A DNA stretch of 5,008 bases from the NCBI GenBank assembly GCA_049792815.1, contig JBARBG010000044.1, positions 1-5,008 on the forward strand, given 5' to 3'. The position numbers and the translations under genes were made by a program. The stretch is from DAIDKA01 sp049792815. GTDB lineage: Bacteria > Pseudomonadota > Gammaproteobacteria > Steroidobacterales > Steroidobacteraceae. Every line of letters starts with the position of its first letter. The first letter of the stretch is position 1. Shown piece after piece: positions 1 through 5,008 of the stretch. The notes below the pieces were generated by a model, which saw only the letters and a program-made list of their open reading frames with translations, was not told the DNA's origin and did no database searches.

Positions 1-157
1 CGGCCACCGGCACCTTGTGATGCGGCCAGGTGGCCGGATCAGACCAGCGCGTCGCCTTCGCCGACTGCTGCGCTGCATCAGCGCCAGCGAATACGCAGGC
101 GAAAAGGAACGCCGGAATCAGCGACACAAGAAGGAACGAGCGAGATTGCTTTCGCAT
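1..157 (-). CDS. Partial exported G8-domain protein (N-terminus only)
   Basis: Reading leftward from an ATG whose complement lies at 155-157, the frame stays open for 52 codons to the window edge. The product starts with a Sec-type signal peptide: a basic n-region (MRKQSR), a hydrophobic core of about 20 residues, then AGADA as the likely cleavage area near residues 26-29. A cysteine sits in the core (LFAC), but the hydrophobic run continues past it, so I favour ordinary signal-peptidase I cleavage over a lipoprotein. The mature part begins with a stretch containing RWSDPATWP and KVPVA. This is the characteristic opening of a G8 domain, a beta-rich domain named for conserved glycines and found in extracellular proteins such as the CEMIP/PKHD1 type and many bacterial surface proteins. 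Its ligand or activity cannot be seen because the rest is missing. A G-rich stretch (GGGGG, complement at 166-170) eight bases upstream could be a weak ribosome binding site. The gene is divergent from the secreted-protein gene at 356. Confidence 0.72.
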   Translation of the reverse strand, partial: MRKQSRSFLLVSLIPAFLFACVFAGADAAQQSAKATRWSDPATWPHHKVPVA

Positions 158-355
158 GGCATCGACCCCCAGCTTGACTGGATGACCCCGGAATTCTTGA
201 GCCGCAGAGCATAGCGCGATCGTTCGCGGAAAGATTCCATGTCGGGACGCAAGCGGTCAAGCCGTATTGCTGACAGCCGGAACGAACTGGCAATTCGAGC
301 GCAGCAGGGCAAATCGCCATACAATGGACGCGAAGAACCGGGGGGGGATGCGCAA
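158..355. other. Divergent intergenic region
   Basis: These 198 bases separate two divergent genes and should contain both promoters. No strong sigma-70 promoter is visible. On the plus strand a TACAAT at 320-325 lies about 30 bases before the start at 356, but no -35 element stands at normal spacing. On the minus strand TTGACC (complement at 255-260) is followed after only 15 bases by TGGAAT (complement at 234-239), which is a poor match. A small inverted repeat, CGCGA-TCGT-TCGCG, lies at 215-228 and could be an operator half-site pair or chance. The plus-strand frame remains open back to an ATG at 239, but that extension reads as charged, non-signal sequence, so I treat it as non-coding. 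Confidence 0.5.
340..347 (+). promoter_or_regulatory. Poly-G tract in the ribosome-binding position
   Basis: Eight consecutive G bases end eight bases before the ATG at 356, where a Shine-Dalgarno sequence is expected. This supports 356 as the start. A second ATG at 348 directly follows the tract but is in another reading frame. The tract is a homopolymer that could slip in replication and alter spacing. Confidence 0.4.
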
Positions 356-1270
356 ATGAGAAGAGAAAGAGTAAGGGTCGCCATCATGTTCTGCTCAATC
401 GTCCTTGCTGGCATGGCCTTCGCGTCAAATGCCAGGGCGGAATGCAGCCGTAAGATGCTCCAGAAGCTGACCGACACGTATGTCAAGGCCCAAACGTCCG
501 GGAAGGCCACCATGCTTCCCTTCGCAGCCAAGTCGTTCTACGGGGAGAACGACAAGTCCATGGACGTTGCCGCGGGCGTGCTCGCCGGACCCCTGACGGT
601 CGACTTCACCCGCAGTTTCTACGACACGACGCAATGCGCCACCTTCACGGAGCTGGTGGGGGCCACGGACCCGCACCCGTACGTGATCCACACGCGCATG
701 GAGGCGACCAAGGACGGGAAGGTGTCGAAGTTGGAGTCGAGGGTGACGCACGAGGGTGACTGGGCGTTCGGCGCCGCCGAGCACCTTCGCTTCACGCAGG
801 CGGAGAAGTGGGACGAGATCCCCAAGGACAAGCGCGACACGCGAGCGGTCATCCAGGCGGTGGCCGACGCCTACTTGGACAATTGGGGGGACCCGACCAT
901 CAAGGTGCCGCATGGCACGCCCTGCGCCCGGCTCGAAGGCCGCATGTACACGGGCACCCGGAACCCGGAGGGCAATACGTGCAACATGGGGGCGTTCCCG
1001 CAGAAGCTCAAGGTGGGCCAGCGCCGCTACGTCATTGACGAGACCATCGGCGCCGTTGACATCTTCAGCGACTTCCCCTGGATCGATGCCGGACTGCCAC
1101 CCGACCACCCGGGGACCCCGACCAGCAACCAGTTTCGCGTTGAGGGCGGCATGACTCGCTACATCCATGAAGTCACGGTTTGCACGACGCCGAAGTGTGG
1201 GAGAGGGAGGCCGCCCGGGGCGCCGGCGGCGCCGGGGTCAGCACCGGGGTCAGCACCGGGGGGCAAATAG
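356..1270 (+). CDS. Secreted DUF8021-like protein, tandem NTF2/SnoaL-like repeats
   Basis: The protein has 304 residues. I chose ATG 356 over the upstream ATG 239 because it places a clean Sec signal at the N-terminus: basic MRRERVR, a hydrophobic core at residues 8-23, and cleavage after ARA at residue 28. The mature protein has six cysteines (30, 94, 190, 209, 276, 281), consistent with disulfides in an exported protein. Landmarks are QCATFTEL (93-100), PYVIHTRM (108-115), KWDEIPKDKRD (151-161), GTPCARLEG (187-195), RRYVIDETIGAVDIF (223-237) and FRVEGG (260-265). From memory, this order of motifs matches the DUF8021 family, best known from secreted fungal proteins; I could not run a search. 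Two halves look related: LTDTYVKA (38-45) and VADAYLDN (169-176) each start a helix followed by strands ending in a charged-strand motif, as in NTF2/SnoaL folds. The enzyme activity, if any, is unknown. The tail from 282 on is Gly/Pro/Ala-rich. The gene stands alone, divergent from the G8 gene and convergent with the operon. Confidence 0.85.
   Translation: MRRERVRVAIMFCSIVLAGMAFASNARAECSRKMLQKLTDTYVKAQTSGKATMLPFAAKSFYGENDKSMDVAAGVLAGPLTVDFTRSFYDTTQCATFTELVGATDPHPYVIHTRMEATKDGKVSKLESRVTHEGDWAFGAAEHLRFTQAEKWDEIPKDKRDTRAVIQAVADAYLDNWGDPTIKVPHGTPCARLEGRMYTGTRNPEGNTCNMGAFPQKLKVGQRRYVIDETIGAVDIFSDFPWIDAGLPPDHPGTPTSNQFRVEGGMTRYIHEVTVCTTPKCGRGRPPGAPAAPGSAPGSAPGGK
1232..1261 (+). repeat. 12-base tandem repeat coding a PGSA tail
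   Basis: The unit CCGGGGTCAGCA occurs twice in perfect copies (1232-1243 and 1244-1255), followed by a partial third copy starting CCGGGG. It is in frame and encodes Pro-Gly-Ser-Ala twice, then Pro-Gly-Gly-Lys and the stop. Because the unit is a multiple of three bases, gain or loss of copies would change tail length without breaking the frame. The tail is probably a flexible, dispensable linker. Confidence 0.85.
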
Positions 1271-1323
1271 TCTGCTTAAAGCCCGCTGTTTCGAGGTCAC
1301 TGATCTGCGGGGCGCTGGCCAGC
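1271..1323. other. Convergent intergenic gap, no clear terminator
   Basis: Only 53 bases separate the stop codons of two convergent genes. The sole notable structure is the perfect palindrome GCTGGCCAGC at 1313-1322, which has no room for a normal hairpin loop and no following T-run on either strand. Termination may be Rho-dependent or take place inside the opposing gene. Confidence 0.5.
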
Positions 1324-2640
1324 CTAAATGGATAGCGGCGCCGTGCTGTCACCGAAGTGTTCCTCGGGGCACCCCAGCTTGTTCAGGATTGCCAACAGCA
1401 GATTCGACATCGGCGTGAGTTCTCGCTGCCGCACGTGGCGGTTGCCTTGCAGCGCACCGCCCGCTCGCCCGGCCAGGACAATCGGCAGGGGATCATGATT
1501 GTGGGAGTTGCCGTCACTCATGCCGCTGCCGTACAGGATGAGCGAGTGGTCCAGCAGTGTGCCATCCCCGTCGGGCAGCTTGGCGAGCTTTCCAACGAAG
1601 TAGGCGAACAGCTGCACGTGATAACGATTCAGCACTGCAAAGCGCGCCTTGTTGCTCTCGATGTTGGAGTGATGCGAGAGAATGTGAAAGGAATCCAGGA
1701 CGCCGCTCTTTGGATACACCGCGTTGCTCAGTTCCTTCGCCAGCATGAAGGTGCTGATGCGGGTGATCTGGGTCTGCCAGGCCAGCGCGAGCAGGTCGTA
1801 CATCAGCTTGATGTGCTCTTCCACGTCCTCCGGGATGCCGGCCGGTCTGCTGGGCAAGGTGACAGCACTGTCCACGCGCTTGGCGGACTGCTCGATGCGC
1901 CGCTCGATCTCGCGAACGTCGGTCGTGAAGCGGTCCAGGCGTTCGCGGTCCACCGCCGGCAATGTCCGGTTTAGTCCGCGGATCTGCTCGGTCACCGAGT
2001 CAAGCAGACTCAGCGCCTGCGCGCGGCGTGCCGCGCGCTGCGCATCGTTCGCCCCGTCGCCGAAGAGTTGCTCGAACAGCGCTTGTGGGTTGTTCTGCAT
2101 CGGCAGCGACGCGGTTTCGCTCTGCCATGACAGCGTATTGCGATAGGCGCAGCTGAGCCCCTCGCCGCAGTTCAGACTCGAATCCTCGATCATGAGCTCC
2201 AGAGACGGCAGCGGCGTGTCGCCTCCGAGGTGTTTCGCCAGCACTTGATCTGCGGTGATGCCGAGCCGCGGCTGAGCCCCGGCAGCGGCCTTCGCGCCGC
2301 TCAGGAACGCTGCGGAGGAGCGGTTGTGGTTGCCCGTGGCGCCCCCGGGCCCATAGGCGAGCTGATGGCCCAGGCCGGAGATGACGTTGATGTGCGGGCG
2401 ATAGGGTGCCAGGGGCTGCAGAATCTCGCTGAAGGTGAAATCGGCGCCGTCGTTCGACGGCGTCCAGCGCGCCATGGTGGCGCCGTGCGGGAAATAGATC
2501 GCCCCGAAACGAGTCTGCGGGTTCGGGGCCGCACCCAACGCCGGCACCATCGAGTCGAGCAGCGGCAGCGCAAGGGCGGCGCCCGCGCCGCGCAGGAGCG
2601 CGCGGCGTGATAGGTGTCGGCGCGTGATGAAGTGTGCCAT
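1324..2640 (-). CDS. Tat-exported DUF1552 (HXXSHH) family protein
   Basis: This gene encodes 438 residues from ATG (complement at 2638-2640). The frame is open back to a GTG at 2667 that overlaps the upstream gene, but the ATG has an AAGGAG six bases ahead and puts the signal at the right distance. The N-terminus carries a twin-arginine motif, SRRALL at residues 11-16, a hydrophobic stretch to about 35, and GAA as a probable cleavage site. Family landmarks follow in order: YFPHGATMARW (49-59), ISGL (87-90), NHNRSSAAFLSG (104-115), PSLEL, SCAYRNTLSW, the VREIERRIE helix, the signature HILSHH (319-324), YGSGMSDGN (370-378), and FGDST close to the C-terminus (429-433). These match PF07586 along its full length. 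The function of the family is not established. The histidine-rich signature and Tat export suggest a metal- or cofactor-bound periplasmic protein, which is inference. It lies 23 bases downstream of the haem protein gene and is almost certainly co-transcribed and functionally linked with it. Confidence 0.95.
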   Translation of the reverse strand: MAHFITRRHLSRRALLRGAGAALALPLLDSMVPALGAAPNPQTRFGAIYFPHGATMARWTPSNDGADFTFSEILQPLAPYRPHINVISGLGHQLAYGPGGATGNHNRSSAAFLSGAKAAAGAQPRLGITADQVLAKHLGGDTPLPSLELMIEDSSLNCGEGLSCAYRNTLSWQSETASLPMQNNPQALFEQLFGDGANDAQRAARRAQALSLLDSVTEQIRGLNRTLPAVDRERLDRFTTDVREIERRIEQSAKRVDSAVTLPSRPAGIPEDVEEHIKLMYDLLALAWQTQITRISTFMLAKELSNAVYPKSGVLDSFHILSHHSNIESNKARFAVLNRYHVQLFAYFVGKLAKLPDGDGTLLDHSLILYGSGMSDGNSHNHDPLPIVLAGRAGGALQGNRHVRQRELTPMSNLLLAILNKLGCPEEHFGDSTAPLSI

Positions 2641-2646
2641 CGCTGT

Positions 2647-2652
2647 CTCCTT
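2647..2652 (-). promoter_or_regulatory. Ribosome binding site of the DUF1552 gene
   Basis: On the minus strand AAGGAG ends six bases before the ATG at 2640. It lies in the 23-base gap after the stop of the haem protein gene. Its strength and spacing decide the start in favour of the ATG over the in-frame GTG at 2667. Confidence 0.8.
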
Positions 2653-2663
2653 GACTGACTTGC

Positions 2664-4934
2664 TCACTCGCGGGCAGACAGACCGCTGCCCTGCGGCGCC
2701 CGGGTCTGCTGGCGGAACGGCGCGCTCTGCGCAATGCCCAGTACCAGCGCGCTGAAGCGCAGATTCTCGCGCTGCGCCTGCCGGAGGATCGTCCGCACCG
2801 CCGGCATGTCACGGTAATCGATCGCGCGCCCGAGGGCGTAGACCATCATCTTCTGCACCAGGTTCGTGACGAACAGGTCCGAATGCGACATCAGCGCGGC
2901 GTTCAGGCTCTCGGGCCCGGCAAGCCTCGTGCCATCCATCAGGATGCCGCTGGCGTCAATCTTCGAGTCGCCATCGCGCTCGCGCCACGCGCCAATGGCG
3001 TTGAAGTTCTCCAGCGCGAAACCCACCGGATCGAACACGTTGTGGCACGAGGCGCAACTTGGATTCTTGCGGTGGGCTTCGAGCCGCTGCCGCACCGAGG
3101 CGGTGATGACCTGGGTACCGTCGCCGTCTATATTGGTCTCCACCCCCGGCGGCGGCTGCGGAACGGGTGAATTCAGCAGGTTTTCCAGTATCCAGCTGCC
3201 ACGAATCACCGGTGATGTGCGGCTCGCGGTCGAGGTGATCGTGAGGATACTGCCCTGGCCGAGCAGGCCGCGGCGGTGAGTGCCGGGCGGCAACTTCACC
3301 CGGCGGAAGTAGGAGCCGCGCACGTCGGGGATGCCGTAGTGCTTCGCCAGGCGCTCATTCAGGAAAGTATAGTCGGCGGTGAGCAACTCGGTGACCGGGA
3401 GATCTTGAGTCCGCACCCAATCCACCAGCGAGCGGGTTTCCTCGATGAAGGCGCTGCGCAGATTTTCATCGAAACCCTCGACCTCCGGCGTCACCTTCTC
3501 CAGCTCGCGCAGATGCAGCCACTGCCCGGCGAAGTTCTCCACCAGCGCATAGGCCTTGCGATCCGCGAGCATGCGTCGCACCTGCGCGGCGAGCACCTCG
3601 GGCCGGTGCAGCTCGTTCTTCACTGCAAGATCAAGCAGCTGCGGGTCGGGGATGCTGCTCCACAGGAAGAAGGACAGGCGCGAGGCGAGCTCCACGTCAT
3701 TGACGGTGTAATGTGTGCCGGGGGCGGCATCGCCGGGTTGCGCCTCGAAGCGAAACAGGAAGCGCGGATCAATCAGGACGCGCGACAGCGCCTGCTGGAT
3801 GCCGACCTCGAAGCCGCCCTCGTCGTGACCGCGTTCGTAGAACCGCATGATATCGGCCAGATCCCCGAGCTGTTGTGGGGCGCGAAACGCACGGCTGGCC
3901 ATCTCCACCAGAATCCTTTCGGCGCAGCCGCGTTCCTGCGCCTTCGATTGCGGATGGCAGCTGAAGATGCGCCGCCGGCTCTCGGTGTCGCCGAGCCCCG
4001 TGGCATTGAACGGGCCGGCGATCTCCACGCGGTCGATCCCGGCGTTCCACTTGTAGACCGAATATATATCGTTTACGCCAGCGGGCCGCCGAACCTCAAA
4101 GAGTGCCGCGGTCAGCACGTGACGTCCCGCGTCAACGTGCATGCGGAAGTCACTCAGGTGCTGGTTCTCCACGCGCCGACCGTCGAGGGCGAAGTCGATC
4201 GCGAAACTGGCGTTGGACATCGTCGCGAAATTGGCGCGGATACTGAAGCGATATTCAGCGTCGAGCGGAAAGTCATACTCCAAGCGCAGCCCGCCGTACG
4301 ATCCGAGCGGGAGCCCCTCCAGGTGCTGGTCCTGCGCGAGCTTCTCGGGTGCCTGGTAGATCGCCGTGCTCTCAGGGGTGGTCATGTCGCCCACTGCGGT
4401 CCGGCTCAGCTTCATCGCTGCGGAGGTATACCCCTGGATGAGCGCCGGGGAGATTCCGAGACCCGCGGCGACATTGTCGAAACCCGCGCTGGCGTCGTCG
4501 GCAGGCAGCAGGCCGCTCACATCTGCCGGCATGCCGAACAGGTCACGGATGGCGTTGGCGTACTCGGTGCGATTCAACCGGTGCAGTGCCGGTGCCGGCG
4601 CCGGTGCGCCGCCGCCGCCTTGACCCGCCTGCGCATCCAGGCGCGCTTCCAGGATCGAAGCGATCGCCTCGGCGTGTGCGCGTGACGGACGCTGTTTTCC
4701 AGGTGGCGGCATCATGCCCGCGCGCAGCTTGCGCGCCACCTTTTCCCACGCCTCCGCTTCAGCACCGACGTGCACGGGATCCAGAATGGTGAGGTCGAGG
4801 CCGCCTGCCCAGTCCGTGGTGTTGTGGCAGTCAGCGCAATAGCGCTCGATCGTGCCCGGCACGTCCGTGTCGGCCCAGGCACCCGCGGGCAACAGCAGGC
4901 ACCAGGCAATTCGCGACCACAGCTTGCGCTGCAT
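2664..4934 (-). CDS. Exported haem-c protein, DUF1587/1595/1592/1588/1585 type
   Basis: The protein has 756 residues and a Sec signal (MQRKLWSR, hydrophobic core, cleavage near GAWA at 18-21). Domains in order: a cytochrome c-like module with CADCH (33-37) and a Met-containing GMMPPP (73-78) that could supply the distal haem ligand; a Gly/Ala/Pro linker (104-116); DUF1587 (about 117-181, LHRLNRTEYANAIRDLF); a beta-rich, carbohydrate-binding-like segment (about 205-305); DUF1595 (about 335-397), preceded by a cysteine pair at 326 and 337; DUF1592 (about 409-537, ASRLSFFLWSSIPD); DUF1588 (about 553-650, TSTASRTSPVIRG) with a second haem motif CASCH (627-631); and DUF1585 (about 675-742). This is the complete architecture and usual length of the family first noted in Planctomycetes. 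Two covalent haems and a periplasmic location follow from the motifs. A redox or electron-transfer role is likely, but the substrate is unknown. The start is fixed by GGGAGG seven bases upstream. The gene overlaps the preceding stop by one base and is followed by the DUF1552 gene. Confidence 0.95.
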   Translation of the reverse strand: MQRKLWSRIAWCLLLPAGAWADTDVPGTIERYCADCHNTTDWAGGLDLTILDPVHVGAEAEAWEKVARKLRAGMMPPPGKQRPSRAHAEAIASILEARLDAQAGQGGGGAPAPAPALHRLNRTEYANAIRDLFGMPADVSGLLPADDASAGFDNVAAGLGISPALIQGYTSAAMKLSRTAVGDMTTPESTAIYQAPEKLAQDQHLEGLPLGSYGGLRLEYDFPLDAEYRFSIRANFATMSNASFAIDFALDGRRVENQHLSDFRMHVDAGRHVLTAALFEVRRPAGVNDIYSVYKWNAGIDRVEIAGPFNATGLGDTESRRRIFSCHPQSKAQERGCAERILVEMASRAFRAPQQLGDLADIMRFYERGHDEGGFEVGIQQALSRVLIDPRFLFRFEAQPGDAAPGTHYTVNDVELASRLSFFLWSSIPDPQLLDLAVKNELHRPEVLAAQVRRMLADRKAYALVENFAGQWLHLRELEKVTPEVEGFDENLRSAFIEETRSLVDWVRTQDLPVTELLTADYTFLNERLAKHYGIPDVRGSYFRRVKLPPGTHRRGLLGQGSILTITSTASRTSPVIRGSWILENLLNSPVPQPPPGVETNIDGDGTQVITASVRQRLEAHRKNPSCASCHNVFDPVGFALENFNAIGAWRERDGDSKIDASGILMDGTRLAGPESLNAALMSHSDLFVTNLVQKMMVYALGRAIDYRDMPAVRTILRQAQRENLRFSALVLGIAQSAPFRQQTRAPQGSGLSARE

Positions 4935-5008
4935 CAGCGTACCTCCCTGCCTTGATCGCGAAGCAGCTGCGTGATGAGCACGATGCTGCTGGGCTTGGGT
5001 TGCGCCGG
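4934..5008 (-). CDS. Partial upstream operon gene, C-terminal 24 residues
   Basis: On the minus strand the frame is open from the right edge and ends at a TGA whose complement is 4934-4936. That stop shares its A with the ATG of the haem protein gene, making the TGATG arrangement typical of translational coupling. The visible tail includes PKPSSIVLITQLLRDQGREVR, an amphipathic helix with a charged end. The Shine-Dalgarno sequence of the next gene lies inside the last codons, as expected for a coupled pair. The product cannot be identified from 24 residues. Ankyrin-repeat proteins often neighbour this gene pair and can end in a similar LLR-type helix, but that is only a guess. The frame is short enough to be open by chance; the overlap and the spacing are the main support. 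Confidence 0.6.
   Translation of the reverse strand, partial: PAQPKPSSIVLITQLLRDQGREVR
4942..4947 (-). promoter_or_regulatory. Ribosome binding site of the haem protein gene
   Basis: On the minus strand GGGAGG ends seven bases before the ATG at 4934. It falls within the terminal codons (Arg-Glu-Val) of the upstream partial gene. It is a near-consensus site, so the haem protein can be initiated independently as well as by coupling. Confidence 0.8.

Noticed and set aside
215..228. The inverted repeat CGCGA-TCGT-TCGCG as an operator
   Set aside because: Five-base arms in GC-rich DNA are common by chance, and no second copy or regulator gene is present in the window.
239..355. An upstream in-frame ATG giving a 39-residue N-terminal extension of the secreted protein
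   Set aside because: The extension is charged and would bury the clear signal peptide that begins at 356. I see no good ribosome binding site before 239.
425..1168. A 247-codon open frame on the minus strand, antisense to the secreted protein gene
   Set aside because: Its product is rich in Arg, Val, Leu and His with no domain, as expected of a high-GC shadow. The plus-strand frame has a signal peptide and conserved-looking motifs.
1313..1322. The palindrome GCTGGCCAGC as a bidirectional terminator
   Set aside because: It has no loop, would form at most a three-pair stem with a four-base loop, and lacks a T-run on either side.
1357..1974. A 205-codon open frame on the plus strand inside the DUF1552 gene
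   Set aside because: It is antisense to a gene with end-to-end family similarity, and its own translation contains no motif I recognise.
2641..2667. A GTG start for the DUF1552 protein overlapping the haem protein stop
   Set aside because: The ATG at 2640 has a consensus AAGGAG at six bases and places the Tat motif at a normal distance from the N-terminus.
3276..4685. A 469-codon open frame on the plus strand, antisense to the haem protein gene
   Set aside because: The minus-strand protein has full family motifs across the same bases. The antisense translation shows no recognisable domain and is explained by GC-rich codon usage leaving the complementary frame open.

Overview
The window comes from a high-GC Gram-negative bacterium. 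Every complete gene carries an export signal (Sec or Tat), and one product has two c-type haem motifs, which implies a periplasm with cytochrome c maturation. The paired haem-c protein (DUF1587/1595/1592/1588/1585 architecture) and DUF1552 protein are known mostly from Planctomycetes, Verrucomicrobia, Acidobacteria, Myxobacteria and soil or aquatic Gammaproteobacteria of the Steroidobacter type. The last group seems the best fit from the style of the proteins, but the sequence does not settle the lineage.

Layout, left to right. (1) Bases 1-157, minus strand: the first 52 codons of an exported protein that begins a G8 domain and runs off the left edge. (2) Bases 158-355: a divergent intergenic region serving the G8 gene and the next gene. 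(3) Bases 356-1270, plus strand: a secreted protein of 304 residues with no known activity. It resembles a family I know chiefly from secreted fungal proteins (DUF8021-like) and appears to hold two NTF2/SnoaL-like repeats. (4) Bases 1271-1323: a short convergent gap without a convincing terminator. (5) Bases 1324-5008, minus strand: the downstream part of an operon. In transcription order it holds the last 24 codons of an unidentified gene, a 756-residue haem-c protein whose start codon overlaps the upstream stop (TGATG), and a 438-residue Tat-exported DUF1552/HXXSHH protein 23 bases further on.

The operon is the clearest functional unit. One partner goes through Sec, as c-type haem attachment requires. 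The other has a Tat signal, which suggests it folds, perhaps around a cofactor, before export. They probably work together in the periplasm, with the haem protein as an electron-transfer or redox component and the HXXSHH protein as its partner. No substrate or reaction has been established for this pair as far as I know. I see no tRNA, rRNA, CRISPR array, insertion sequence, phage gene or attachment site.
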